A stretch of 64,000 nucleotides of DNA from Niastella soli (GTDB lineage: Bacteria; Bacteroidota; Bacteroidia; Chitinophagales; Chitinophagaceae), in NCBI RefSeq assembly GCF_017742245.1, contig NZ_JAGHKO010000001.1:1083061-1147060 (forward strand). Reading direction: 5' to 3'. Below are positions 33,590 to 43,210 of this stretch, one piece after another. The translations under genes were made by a program, and so were the position numbers. The notes beneath the pieces are model-generated. The model was given only the letters and a program-made list of their open reading frames with translations, was not told where the DNA came from and searched no databases. Position 1 is the stretch's first letter. Each line of letters opens with the position of its first letter.

Positions 33590-35635
33590 ATGAAAAAATT
33601 GGGTAACTATGTAACCGGCCGGTGGATAACTGGTGACGGAGAGGGCCAGGCTTTGTACAATGCGGTAAATGGCGAAACGATTGGCTTTGCTTCTACCCGC
33701 GGCCTCGATTTCAATGCCATCCTTGATTATGCAAGAAAAACCGGCAATCCTGCCTTGCGTAAGCTCACTTTTCACGAACGTGGCCTTATGCTGAAAGCAC
33801 TGGCTTTACACCTCCGCAACCATCTCGAAAAATTCTATTCCATCAGTTATAAAACAGGCGCTACCAAGGCCGACAGCTGGGTTGATATTGAAGGTGGCAT
33901 TGGCAACCTGTTCTCTTATGCTTCCTTACGCCGCAAATTTCCTAACGAGCCCTATTGTGTGGATGGCGAAGCCATTCCACTGGGCAAAGGCGGAACTTTT
34001 ATGGGTCAGCATATACTGGTGCCTAAAGAAGGGGTGGCTGTACACATCAACGCATTCAACTTTCCGGTATGGGGAATGCTGGAAAAAATTGCCGTGAACC
34101 TGCTGGCAGGCGTACCGGCCGTTGTAAAACCAGCGACCATCACCTCTTACCTTACCGAAGCCGTGGTACAGGAAATTATTGCTTCCGGTATTTTACCCGA
34201 AGGCTCGTTACAACTATTATGCGGGTCTGCCGGCGACCTGCTCGATCACGTTACGGCACAAGATGTAATTACCTTCACCGGTTCTGCCTCCACTGGCTTG
34301 CAATTGAAATCAAACCCCCGCATACTGGCCGAAAACGTTCCCTTTACCATGGAAGCTGATTCCCTCAACTGCATTGTGCTGGGCAACGATGTATCACCTG
34401 AAATGCCTGAATGGGACATTTTTATAAAAGAAGTTCGCCGTGAAATGACCACCAAGGCCGGACAAAAATGTACGGCCATCCGCCGCATCTTTGTTCCGCA
34501 AAATAAAATGGAGGATGTATGGCTGGCACTGGGAAAAGCGCTTAGCCAAACAACCATTGGGAATCCCGAAAATGACAAAGTACGCATGGGTTCCCTGGCC
34601 GGACAAAGCCAGCGCGAAGAAGTAATGGCACAGGTGCAAAAACTGCTGGCTTCTTCTCAAATCGTTTATGGCTCGCTTGATAGTGTACAGGTAGTTGATG
34701 CCAATGCAAAAAAAGGCGCCTTTATGAGCCCCTTGTTATTAAAGAACGAAAAACCGTTTGATACTGAAGCCGTTCATAGTGTAGAAGCATTTGGCCCCGT
34801 TAGCACCATTATGCCATACACTTCTACCGATGAAGCCATTGCATTGGCCAAAAAGGGAAAAGGCTCCCTGGTTTGCTCTATTGTTACTGCCAATAATAAG
34901 ATCGCACGCGACTATGTTTTAGGCGCCGCTACTTATCATGGCAGAATACTGGTGCTGAACAATGAATGCGCCAAAGAAAGCACCGGACATGGCTCCCCGT
35001 TACCCCTGCTGGTACATGGCGGTCCCGGACGTGCCGGTGGCGGAGAAGAAATGGGTGGCGCCAGAGGCGTTAAGCATTATATGCAACGGGTAGCCCTGCA
35101 GGGATCACCTACCGCTATTACTGCTATCACCAATGTATACCAAACCGGTGCGCAAACCCGTGAAGACGAAAAGCATCCTTTTAGAAAATACTTTGAAGAA
35201 CTGCAGATCGGCGATACCCTTATTACCCACAAGCGAACCGTTACCGAAGCCGATATTGTGAACTTTGCCAATGTAAGCTGGGACCATTTTTATGCACACA
35301 CCGATCACACTTCTTTACAAGGCACCATATTTGAAAAACCGGTTGCTCATGGCTACTTTATCTTAAGCGCCGCTGCCGGCTTATTCGTTGATGCCAAAAA
35401 AGGTCCGGTATTATTAAATTACGGACTGGAAGAATGCCGGTTTGTAAAACCGGTATACGCCGGGGCTACCATTGGCGTGCAGCTTACCTGCAAAGAAAAA
35501 ATTGAGCAGGAGAAAAAAGACGAGAACGACATTGCCAAGGGTATTGTAAAATGGCTGGTAGAGGTGTCAGACGAAACGGGTGAACCCGTTGCCGTTGCCA
35601 CTATTCTTACCATGGTTGCCAAAAAATCACAATAA
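33590..35635 (+). CDS. paaZ: Bifunctional PaaZ: oxepin-CoA hydrolase / semialdehyde dehydrogenase
   Basis: The 681-residue fusion carries out ring opening and aldehyde oxidation in aerobic phenylacetate degradation. Residues about 1-510 are an aldehyde dehydrogenase with general base Glu255 (TMEADSLN) and nucleophile Cys294 ([10 protein letters not shown]). Residues about 535-675 are a MaoC-like R-specific hydratase ([27 protein letters not shown]). Length and domain order fit PaaZ. It is followed by a very strong terminator and then an enoyl-CoA hydratase gene. The paaE gene at the window start belongs to the same pathway. Confidence 0.93.
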   Translation: MKKLGNYVTGRWITGDGEGQALYNAVNGETIGFASTRGLDFNAILDYARKTGNPALRKLTFHERGLMLKALALHLRNHLEKFYSISYKTGATKADSWVDIEGGIGNLFSYASLRRKFPNEPYCVDGEAIPLGKGGTFMGQHILVPKEGVAVHINAFNFPVWGMLEKIAVNLLAGVPAVVKPATITSYLTEAVVQEIIASGILPEGSLQLLCGSAGDLLDHVTAQDVITFTGSASTGLQLKSNPRILAENVPFTMEADSLNCIVLGNDVSPEMPEWDIFIKEVRREMTTKAGQKCTAIRRIFVPQNKMEDVWLALGKALSQTTIGNPENDKVRMGSLAGQSQREEVMAQVQKLLASSQIVYGSLDSVQVVDANAKKGAFMSPLLLKNEKPFDTEAVHSVEAFGPVSTIMPYTSTDEAIALAKKGKGSLVCSIVTANNKIARDYVLGAATYHGRILVLNNECAKESTGHGSPLPLLVHGGPGRAGGGEEMGGARGVKHYMQRVALQGSPTAITAITNVYQTGAQTREDEKHPFRKYFEELQIGDTLITHKRTVTEADIVNFANVSWDHFYAHTDHTSLQGTIFEKPVAHGYFILSAAAGLFVDAKKGPVLLNYGLEECRFVKPVYAGATIGVQLTCKEKIEQEKKDENDIAKGIVKWLVEVSDETGEPVAVATILTMVAKKSQ

Positions 35636-35647
35636 CATTTAATTAAG

Positions 35648-35677
35648 GACCCCGACGGTACCGTCGGGGTCTTTTTT
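35648..35677 (+). terminator. Terminator after paaZ
   Basis: A perfect 24-bp palindrome (GACCCCGACGG-TA-CCGTCGGGGTC, read as two 11-bp arms) is followed by six T. It separates paaZ from the enoyl-CoA hydratase gene. Confidence 0.92.
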
Positions 35678-35762
35678 ATTGAGGTATTTAATAACTTTAT
35701 AGAGCAGCTCTTCGGGGATCGGACTGCTAGCTTTCATTTGCTTTTCTAAATAAAATTATTTT

Positions 35763-36530
35763 ATGTCAGCAGGATATGTAAAATCGCATATTGATCACAA
35801 TGGCGTAAATACCATTGAATTCTTTCATCCACAAAGTAATTCCCTGCCAGCCAGACTGCTTGAAGACCTGGCGCAAACCATACACGGAGCCGGTAATGAT
35901 GAAGATACCAAAGTAATTGTGCTTCGCTCGGCTGGTGAAAAAGCATTTTGTGCCGGCGCTTCTTTCGATGAACTGGTGGCCATTAAAACCCAGGAAGAAG
36001 GTACACAATTCTTCAGCGGCTTTGCTCATGTGCTGAACGCCATGCGCACCTGCCCGCAATTTATTATAAGCCGCATTCAGGGCAAATGTGTGGGCGGTGG
36101 TGTTGGTATTGCTGCCGCTTCCGACTACGCTATTGCAGTGGAAGGCGCCGATGTTAAATTAAGTGAACTGGCTGTTGGCATTGGACCTTTTGTAGTTGGC
36201 CCTGCCGTTGAACGAAAAATAGGGCTCGCCGGGTTTGAAAGCCTGGCCATCGATGCTACCATGTGGCGGAATGCAGAGTGGGCCAAAAAGAAAGGGTTGT
36301 TCTCAGAATTGCATGCGTCAATTGATGAAATGGATGAATCAATACAAAGATTATCCTATAACCTGGCGCACAGCAATCCACATGCGATGGCAGAAATGAA
36401 AAAAATGTTCTGGAAAGGCACTGAAAACTGGGACACTTTATTACATCAACGCGCTGTTATCAGCGGCAGACTGGTATTAAGCCAGCATACCCGCTCGGCT
36501 ATTGAAAAATTCAAAGCAAAAGTAAAATAG
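35763..36530 (+). CDS. Enoyl-CoA hydratase/isomerase family protein
   Basis: The 255-residue crotonase-fold protein has oxyanion-hole segments KAFCAGASFDELV and QGKCVGGGVGIAAASDYAIA, and the later KLSELAVGIGPFVVGP. The usual catalytic Glu pair of true hydratases is not clear, so the exact reaction cannot be assigned. Its place behind paaZ suggests a role in phenylacetyl-CoA or related acyl-CoA catabolism (PaaF/PaaG-like). Methylglutaconyl-CoA hydratase-like activity is an alternative. The alkA-like gene follows after 21 bp. Confidence 0.78.
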   Translation: MSAGYVKSHIDHNGVNTIEFFHPQSNSLPARLLEDLAQTIHGAGNDEDTKVIVLRSAGEKAFCAGASFDELVAIKTQEEGTQFFSGFAHVLNAMRTCPQFIISRIQGKCVGGGVGIAAASDYAIAVEGADVKLSELAVGIGPFVVGPAVERKIGLAGFESLAIDATMWRNAEWAKKKGLFSELHASIDEMDESIQRLSYNLAHSNPHAMAEMKKMFWKGTENWDTLLHQRAVISGRLVLSQHTRSAIEKFKAKVK

Positions 36531-36551
36531 TACCATCCTGGTTTCTATAGC

Positions 36552-37181
36552 ATGTTACAATTCAACAATGATAACTTTCAGCCCTTTTGCAATGAATTGG
36601 CTGAACGGGAGCCTATCTTTAAAAACATTCTGCAGCAACACAGCTATCCACCCATGTGGACACGCCCGGCCAGTTTTGCTACCCTCATACATATAGTATT
36701 AGAGCAACAGGTTTCACTGGCGTCGGCAAGGGCTGCATTTAATAAGTTAAAAGAAAAGCTCGGGCAAATTACCCCGGCCAAATTGCTGCAGTTATCTGAT
36801 GAAGAATTGAGAGCCTGCTACTTCAGCCGGCAAAAAACAGTATACGCCCGGCACCTGGCCGAAGCATTTATTTCGAAAAAAATTCAACTGAATAAATTAA
36901 CTACCTCGCACGACGATGTTGTGCGGGGTATTTTAAAACAGGTAAAAGGCATTGGCGACTGGACTGCTGATGTTTACCTGTTGTTTGCATTGCAACGAAC
37001 CGATATATTTCCTGTAGGTGACCTGGCTATGGTAAATGCTTTGAAAGAAATAAAACAGTTACCGGCGAAAACATCAAAAGAAGACCTCCTTTTGCTGGCC
37101 GAACCCTGGCGGCCTTATAGAGGGATTGCCGCTTACTTGTTGTGGCATCATTATATAAAAACAAGGAACATTAAATATTGA
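36552..37181 (+). CDS. DNA-3-methyladenine glycosylase, AlkA-type HhH-GPD family (copy 2)
   Basis: The 209-residue glycosylase has the helix-hairpin-helix VKGIGDWTADVYLLF (131-145) and the likely catalytic Asp157 in FPVGDLAMVNA. It is a divergent paralogue of the enzyme at 19349-19966: the HhH and Asp motifs are conserved while the N-terminal region differs. It would remove alkylated or otherwise damaged purines. It follows the hydratase gene by 21 bp, so co-transcription is likely although the functions are unrelated. Confidence 0.83.
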   Translation: MLQFNNDNFQPFCNELAEREPIFKNILQQHSYPPMWTRPASFATLIHIVLEQQVSLASARAAFNKLKEKLGQITPAKLLQLSDEELRACYFSRQKTVYARHLAEAFISKKIQLNKLTTSHDDVVRGILKQVKGIGDWTADVYLLFALQRTDIFPVGDLAMVNALKEIKQLPAKTSKEDLLLLAEPWRPYRGIAAYLLWHHYIKTRNIKY

Positions 37182-37232
37182 GTAGTTGTAGCGCCGCTAC
37201 AGTGGGGTTGCAAGCCCCCTGTAACCTATAGC

Positions 37233-38516
37233 TTAAAATAACTGTTGTTGCAATAAAAAAACAATTATTCCTGCTGCATACCCCATCAACGCCAGCCAGG
37301 CAATCTTTTTCAAATACCAGAAGAATTCTATTTTTTCAATACCCATCGCGGCTATACCCGCTGCAGAACCAATGATCAGAAGGCTGCCACCGGTACCGGC
37401 ACAATAAGCCAGGAAATGCCAGAAGAAATGATCGGCAGGGTATTGGTCGAGGCTATACATGCCAATTGAAGCGGCCACTAATGGTACATTATCTACAATT
37501 GAGGATAATACCCCGATTATTATTACAAGGAGGGATGGATTGCTGATCCGTTCATTCAGGTGTGCGGCCACGTTCAACAACGCGCCGATTGATTGCAAGG
37601 CAGCTACGCTTATTAATATTCCCAGGAAGAAAAGGATACTCGGCGTATCGATCTTACGCAAAGCATATAACACCGATAGAAAATGTTTGTCCTGCGTATC
37701 CTTTTTGTGATGTAAGATCTCTGTGATCACCCACATAATACCCAGGCCCATTAACATGCCCATAAATGGCGGCAGGTGCGTAACGGTTTTAAAAACCGGC
37801 ACCAGCAACAAGATCAGGATGCCTGAGGCAAATACAATATTCCTTTCGCGAACAGGAGTTTGCGGTTTAAGCGTTCTGGCTTCTTCGGTGCCACCCACTT
37901 CAACAGCACCCCGCATCCGAAAACTAAGTATTAACATGGGTACTGCCGCGCAGGCTATACTGGGTAAAAATACATTGGCTATAATTTTCGCACTGGTAAT
38001 TTGACCGCCGATCCATAACATGGTAGTGGTAACATCTCCAATGGGCGACCAGGCACCGCCGGCATTGGCCGCAATCACCACCACCCCACAAAAGAGTAAT
38101 CGCGCCTGTTTATTACGGATCAGCTTTCGGACCAATGAAACCATTACAATGGTGGCAGTAAGATTATCCAATACAGCCGAAAGTGCAAACGACAACCCAC
38201 CCATTAACCACAACAGGTTTACCTTTTTGGTGGTTTTAATACGGTTGGTGATCACCTCGAAGCCATCGTACGAATCGATCAGTTCTACAATGGTCATAGC
38301 GCCGAGCAGAAAGAACAGGATGCTCGCTATTTCGCCCAGGTGGGTGCTGAGCTGTTCATTTACCGCCTGTTTATCTGGAGTACTGACCATATACACCAGC
38401 CAGCACAATACCCCGGTAATAAGTGCCGAAGCCGCCTTATTTAACCTGATAACATGCTCCATGGCGATAGCCATATACCCCAATAAAAAAATAATAAGTA
38501 TTGCTGTAACCATCAT
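37233..38516 (-). CDS. nhaD: NhaD-type Na+/H+ antiporter
   Basis: The 427-residue membrane protein has about 11-12 helices. NhaD/ion-transporter family marks are visible: FFLLGAMTIVELIDSYDGF, FALSAVLDNLTATIVMVSLVRKL, and AANAGGAWSPIGDVTTTMLW. Near the C-terminus are SSIVDNVPLVAASIGMY and AGTGGSLLIIGSAAGIAAMG. It exports sodium or lithium in exchange for protons. It is monocistronic and convergent with the AlkA gene. Confidence 0.88.
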   Translation of the reverse strand: MMVTAILIIFLLGYMAIAMEHVIRLNKAASALITGVLCWLVYMVSTPDKQAVNEQLSTHLGEIASILFFLLGAMTIVELIDSYDGFEVITNRIKTTKKVNLLWLMGGLSFALSAVLDNLTATIVMVSLVRKLIRNKQARLLFCGVVVIAANAGGAWSPIGDVTTTMLWIGGQITSAKIIANVFLPSIACAAVPMLILSFRMRGAVEVGGTEEARTLKPQTPVRERNIVFASGILILLLVPVFKTVTHLPPFMGMLMGLGIMWVITEILHHKKDTQDKHFLSVLYALRKIDTPSILFFLGILISVAALQSIGALLNVAAHLNERISNPSLLVIIIGVLSSIVDNVPLVAASIGMYSLDQYPADHFFWHFLAYCAGTGGSLLIIGSAAGIAAMGIEKIEFFWYLKKIAWLALMGYAAGIIVFLLQQQLF

Positions 38517-38584
38517 GACCTTGCTTATAAAAGAAATGCCTTCTCTAAAGAAGGCACTATATAGTTAAAGTTACAAAACTGCCA

Positions 38585-39340
38585 TTAGATATTCAATCCG
38601 CCGCAGGTGCTTATAACCTGTCCGGTTATATAGGAGCTCATATCAGAAGCCAGGAACAAGGTGGTATCGGCTATTTCTCCGGCACTGCCAAAGCGGCCTA
38701 AAGGAATTTTTTCCAGGAACGCTTTTGCACCATCTCCATCTTTCAGGTAGTGGGTCATATCAGTTTCAACAAAACCGGGAGCAATGGCGTTGCAACGTAC
38801 ATTGCGGCTTCCCAGTTCCAACGCTACCGATTTGGTAAAACCAATAATACCGGCTTTACTGGCGGCATAGCTTGACTGGCCGGCATTACCACGTACCCCT
38901 ACAATAGAACTCATGTTTATGATGGAGCCTTTCTTTGCTTTCATCATAGGGCGAATAACCTGTTTGGTCATGTTGAAAACACTCTTCAGGTTTATATCCA
39001 TTACCTCATCCCATTGATCGGGTGTAAGGCGCAGTAATAAGTTATCTTTTGAAATACCGGCATTGTTTACGCAAATATCAACGGTTCCGAATTCTTTTAC
39101 CACATCGTTTACAAAGGTTTCGCATTCTGCGAAGTTACCGGCATTGCTTTTATACGCTTTGGATTTTACGCCCAGTGCTTTTATTTTTTGTTCCAACTGA
39201 GCGGCCTTTTCGGCACTGCTGTCGCTAACGTAGGTAAATGCTACGTGTGCGCCATGTTCAGCCAGTTTATACGCAATAGCTTCACCAATGCCACGGGCTG
39301 CACCGGTTACAATAGCAATTCTTCCTTCTAATAATTTCAT
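38585..39340 (-). CDS. fabG: 3-oxoacyl-[acyl-carrier-protein] reductase
   Basis: Read from the ATG at 39340 (MKLLEGRIAIVTGAARGIGE) it has 251 residues; the longer frame to 39385 adds a Phe/Cys/His-rich tail that is not FabG. Marks are TGAARGIG (12-19), NNAGI, the catalytic Ser in NMSSIVG, Tyr-Lys in YAASKAG, and the C-terminal SYITGQVISTCGGLNI. It reduces 3-oxoacyl-ACP with NADPH in fatty-acid synthesis. It stands alone rather than in a fab operon. Confidence 0.92.
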   Translation of the reverse strand: MKLLEGRIAIVTGAARGIGEAIAYKLAEHGAHVAFTYVSDSSAEKAAQLEQKIKALGVKSKAYKSNAGNFAECETFVNDVVKEFGTVDICVNNAGISKDNLLLRLTPDQWDEVMDINLKSVFNMTKQVIRPMMKAKKGSIINMSSIVGVRGNAGQSSYAASKAGIIGFTKSVALELGSRNVRCNAIAPGFVETDMTHYLKDGDGAKAFLEKIPLGRFGSAGEIADTTLFLASDMSSYITGQVISTCGGLNI

Positions 39341-39522
39341 AGTATCGTATTTGGGTGAGCAAAAGTACAGGAAATGCCAATGCAATGGATAATTTGAGGA
39401 ATTTGGAGGATACGCGTTTCGATCCTTCGGCTATCCGCCAAAGGCGGACACGCGCTCAGGATGCTCAACGCTCAATGCCTGACCCTTCGATCCTTTGACT
39501 TCGCTCAGGACGCTCACGGCTT

Positions 39523-41025
39523 CTATAGCGAGAGAATTTCTTCAATATATTTTCTGTCATTGCTTAGCCTGGGCACTTTATGCTGCCCACCCAGCTTGCC
39601 CTTACTTTTTAACCAGGTAGTGAATACCCCTTTGGAGAGGGACCTTACCAATGGTTCGCGCAGGGCTATATTTTTGTGGCGCTTGGCCTCGTAATCGCTG
39701 TTTACGCTTTTAAGGGCGCTATCCAACTCATGGGCAAAATGGCCCAGGTCAATGGGTTCTTTTTCAAATTCTATCAACCATTCATGACCGCCATTGCCAC
39801 TGTCGCTAAAGTAAACAGGGGCGGCAGTATAGTCATTTACAATGGCGCCTGTTTTTTCGCTGGCCACCGCAATGGCTTTATCGGTATTATCAACGATCAC
39901 TTCTTCGCCAAAGGCATTGATGAAATGTTTAACCCGGCCGCTGACTTTTATTCTGAAAGGATGTAATGACGTGAATTGCACGGTATCACCCAATAAGTAT
40001 CGCCACAAACCCCCATTGGTGCTCACTACCATGGCATAATTCTTACCCAGTTCCACTTCCTGTAAACCGATGGTTTCGGGATGTTTTTTACCATACTCTT
40101 CAAGCGGCATAAACTCCATAAAAATGCCATGATCGGTAAATAACAGCATCCCATCTTCACCCGGAATATCCTGGGCAGCAAAAAAACCTTCACTGGCATT
40201 ATACATTTCCAGGTAATGTATAGGCTTGCCAATTAGTTTCTGGAATTGTTCTTTATAAGGGGTAAAGGATACGCCGCCATGCATGTATAATTCCAAATGA
40301 GGCCATACCTCGGCCATGGTGCTTTTACCAGTCAATTCCAATATTCGGCGGAACAATACCAGCGTCCAGGTAGGCACTCCTGAAATGGAAGTAACGTTCT
40401 CTTTTATGGTACTGTAAGCCAGCTTTTCGATCTTGCTTTCCCATTCATCCATCAGGGCAATACTGAGATCGGGCACCCGTAACCAATGACCCCAAAAGGG
40501 TGAATTTTGTAACAACACCGCACTAAGGTCACCATATTGCGCATCTGAGTTCAGCGGGTTAATGGTATGGCTTCCGCCAATTACCAATCCTTTGCCGGTT
40601 AACAGATCTGATTCGGGATAAAACTGATAATACATCGTCAACACATCTTTGGCAGCCTTGTAGTGACAGTCTTCAAGGCTTTCATCTGTTACCGGAATGA
40701 ATTTACTTTTATCGCTGGTGGTACCGCTGCTTTTGGCAAACCAGTATACCGGCGTATTCCATAACAGGTTTTGCTCGCCCTTCATTATACGCTGAATGTA
40801 TGGCTGAAGGTCTTCATACTCATGAATGGGCACCGTTTGCTTGAAGTTCTTTACATTGAACAGGGCGGAGAAATTATACTTTCTGCCAAACTCTGTGTAT
40901 TGGGCAGAAGTGACCAGGTCCTGCAGCACCTCACGTTGGGCATCCACAGGATTATTCTTCCACCCGTCTATGCGCCACAAACGCATGCGGGCCAATGATG
41001 ATATGGCAGGCGATAATAGTCTCAC
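39523..41025 (-). CDS. GH3-family acyl-amido synthetase-like protein
   Basis: The 500-residue protein matches bacterial GH3 (auxin-responsive promoter) proteins of the ANL adenylating superfamily. Marks are YWFAKSSGTTSDKSKFIPVT (ATP-binding P-loop), HYLEMYNASEGFFAAQD, GLWRYLLGDTV and FGEEVIVDNTDKAI. By family it would activate a carboxylic acid and join it to an amine or amino acid; the bacterial substrate is unknown. It is a single minus-strand gene. To its left a spacer (about 39400-39520) carries GCTCAGGA-type spacer repeats. Confidence 0.88.
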   Translation of the reverse strand: MRLLSPAISSLARMRLWRIDGWKNNPVDAQREVLQDLVTSAQYTEFGRKYNFSALFNVKNFKQTVPIHEYEDLQPYIQRIMKGEQNLLWNTPVYWFAKSSGTTSDKSKFIPVTDESLEDCHYKAAKDVLTMYYQFYPESDLLTGKGLVIGGSHTINPLNSDAQYGDLSAVLLQNSPFWGHWLRVPDLSIALMDEWESKIEKLAYSTIKENVTSISGVPTWTLVLFRRILELTGKSTMAEVWPHLELYMHGGVSFTPYKEQFQKLIGKPIHYLEMYNASEGFFAAQDIPGEDGMLLFTDHGIFMEFMPLEEYGKKHPETIGLQEVELGKNYAMVVSTNGGLWRYLLGDTVQFTSLHPFRIKVSGRVKHFINAFGEEVIVDNTDKAIAVASEKTGAIVNDYTAAPVYFSDSGNGGHEWLIEFEKEPIDLGHFAHELDSALKSVNSDYEAKRHKNIALREPLVRSLSKGVFTTWLKSKGKLGGQHKVPRLSNDRKYIEEILSL

Positions 41026-41196
41026 TATTGATGTTTCACTAGTGGCAAAATAAAGAATTTGAGGGAATAAATAGATGCGAGTTATCAGTCAGCCTAAATA
41101 TACTGTAAACGGGCTGTTATATGTTCAAAATATCTAATAACTAATTGACACGCTGTCCCTTAAACTGCAATAAATAGGCCAGCGGGTAAAAATTAA

Positions 41197-41982
41197 TTAT
41201 TTCTTTGAAGAAATGTCCATGGCCTTGAGGGCTTCTTCATGTAAGTAGTCCTTACGTCTTAATTCAAAATTGCGACCCAGGTACAACCGACGCACCTGTT
41301 CATTATCAGCCAGTTCTTCAGCTGTTCCATGTTGAAAGATCTTTCCATCAATCAACAAATAGGCGCGGTCACAAATTGAAAGCGTTTCGTTCACGTTGTG
41401 GTCCGTGATCAAAATACCAATGTTCTTATATTTCAACCGGGCTACCACCGCCTGAATATCCTCAACGGCAATAGGGTCAACACCGGCAAAAGGTTCATCT
41501 AATAAAATAAACTTCGGGTCAACGGCCAGGGCCCTGGCTATCTCGGTCCTTCGGCGTTCACCACCGCTCAGGGAGTCGCCATTATTCTTTCGTACGTGAT
41601 GCAGCCTGAATTCATCGAGCAGGCTTTCCAGCTTCTGGCGCTGCTGGGCTCTGGTAAGCTTCGTCATTTCAAGCACCGCCTTAATATTATCTTCCACACT
41701 TAGCTTACGAAATACAGAGGCTTCCTGAGGCAGGTAGCCAATACCCATTTGGGCCCGTTTATACATAGGGAGTTGGGTGATCTCCTGCTGGTCGAGGAAA
41801 ACCTTTCCTTCATCGGGTTTTATTAAACCAACCACCATGTAGAATGAAGTGGTTTTACCGGCGCCATTAGGCCCCAGCAACCCTACTATTTCACCTTGTT
41901 TAACGTTCACCGAAACATGATTTACCACGGTACGGTTACGGTAAATTTTTACTAATTCCTGTGTATGAATCTCGCTGATCAA
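41197..41982 (-). CDS. lptB: LPS export ABC transporter ATPase LptB
   Basis: The 261-residue ABC ATPase has Walker [10 protein letters not shown] (37-45), Q-loop LPQEASVF, signature SLSGGERRR, Walker B FILLDEPF and H-loop ITDHNV, all in LptB style. It drives LptFG-mediated transport of lipopolysaccharide across the periplasm. It carries a C-terminal extension of about 20 residues ([20 protein letters not shown]). No other lpt gene is adjacent. A general branched-chain-type ATPase is unlikely given the [13 protein letters not shown] segment. Confidence 0.9.
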   Translation of the reverse strand: MISEIHTQELVKIYRNRTVVNHVSVNVKQGEIVGLLGPNGAGKTTSFYMVVGLIKPDEGKVFLDQQEITQLPMYKRAQMGIGYLPQEASVFRKLSVEDNIKAVLEMTKLTRAQQRQKLESLLDEFRLHHVRKNNGDSLSGGERRRTEIARALAVDPKFILLDEPFAGVDPIAVEDIQAVVARLKYKNIGILITDHNVNETLSICDRAYLLIDGKIFQHGTAEELADNEQVRRLYLGRNFELRRKDYLHEEALKAMDISSKK

Positions 41983-42194
41983 TTGTACTTAAGGTTTCCG
42001 GCAAAAATACCAGAACTAATTCAAATTGAATAACGCCAACACGGTAATTTAACAGGTATTTGCCATCCGGATTTCATACGTTATGTTTGCAGACTGGAAA
42101 TATGGCAGAAAACAGGCATTTTACTAATCTGCTTATTTTCAAATAGTTCAAAATTTACTTATTTCATTTTAACAATAGTAGACAAGCAAGGGGG

Positions 42195-42231
42195 CACCGG
42201 TCCTGTTTCAGGACCTGTTCGCTGGTGAGCC
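42195..42231 (+). promoter_or_regulatory. Structured 5' leader of metF, possible cis-regulatory RNA
   Basis: CACCGG (42195-42200) pairs with CTGGTG (42222-42227). The contiguous TCCTG pairs with CAGGA across a TTT loop, and an 8-nt bulge CCTGTTCG sits on one side. It lies 24 bp upstream of the metF ATG, in an AT-rich 271-bp leader without any gene. I do not recognise a known SAM, THF or cobalamin riboswitch consensus. Confidence 0.4.
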
Positions 42232-42254
42232 TTTGAAAAACTGATTTTATTTAC

Positions 42255-43208
42255 ATGAAAGTTATCGATCACATCCGTCAGGCGAAGGATTCGCTTATTT
42301 CGTTTGAAATATTACCCCCCTTAAAAGGCAAAACCATCAATTCGATTTACGAGCACCTGGACCCACTGATGGAGTTCAAGCCCTCCTTTATAAATGTTAC
42401 CTATCATAGAAGCGAGCATGTGTTTAAAAAGAAGGCCGATGGTACTTTTGAAAAAGTGGAAGTGCGTAAACGACCCGGCACCGTTGGCATTTGCGCAGCC
42501 CTGATGAACCATTACAAGGTCGATGCGGTACCTCACCTTATTTGTGGCGGTTTTAACAAACGGGAAACAGAAGATGCGCTGATCGATCTAAACTTTATTG
42601 GAGTTGACAATGTTCTGGTGCTTCGCGGCGATGCGGCTAAAAATGAAACTGTTTTTGAACCGGAAAAAGGAGGCAACAGCTTTGCCATTGACCTGTTGAA
42701 ACAGGTGCAAAACCTGAACACCGGTATTTACCTGGAAGAAGATATTCGCGATGGCTTTAAAACCAATTTCTGTTGCGGTGTAGCCGGTTATCCTGAGAAG
42801 CACTTTGAAGCACCTAATTTACAAACCGACCTGGCTTTCCTGAAAGCAAAAGTGGCTGCGGGTGCCGAATATGTAGTAACGCAAATGTTCTTTGATAACC
42901 AGAAGTACTTTGAGTTTGTTAAACGTTGCCGTGAAAACGGTATCACCATACCCATTATCCCCGGTTTAAAACCCATTACCAGCAAAAAGCAATTATCGGT
43001 TATTCCCCGCACCTTCCATGTTGATATTCCTGATGAGCTCAGCAATGAGATCATGAATTGCAAATCGGATATTGATGTTGAAAAAGTGGGAACAGAATGG
43101 CTGTTGTTGCAATCGAAAGAGTTGAAAAAAGCCGGTGTACCAGTGCTGCACTATTATACACTAGGCAAACCTAAGGTGATCTATAATGTAGTTAAGGAAA
43201 TAAGATAA
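42255..43208 (+). CDS. metF: Methylenetetrahydrofolate reductase [NAD(P)H]
   Basis: The 317-residue flavoprotein reduces 5,10-methylene-THF to 5-methyl-THF for methionine synthesis. Marks are the N-terminal SFEILPPLKGK, the barrel segments PHLICGGFNKRETEDAL, VLVLRGDAAK and YVVTQMFFDNQKYFEF, and the C-terminal GVPVLHYYTLGKPK. Length and fold are typical of bacterial MetF. A structured leader precedes it and the next membrane-protein gene starts 2 bp after its stop. Confidence 0.93.
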   Translation: MKVIDHIRQAKDSLISFEILPPLKGKTINSIYEHLDPLMEFKPSFINVTYHRSEHVFKKKADGTFEKVEVRKRPGTVGICAALMNHYKVDAVPHLICGGFNKRETEDALIDLNFIGVDNVLVLRGDAAKNETVFEPEKGGNSFAIDLLKQVQNLNTGIYLEEDIRDGFKTNFCCGVAGYPEKHFEAPNLQTDLAFLKAKVAAGAEYVVTQMFFDNQKYFEFVKRCRENGITIPIIPGLKPITSKKQLSVIPRTFHVDIPDELSNEIMNCKSDIDVEKVGTEWLLLQSKELKKAGVPVLHYYTLGKPKVIYNVVKEIR

Positions 43209-43210
43209 TA

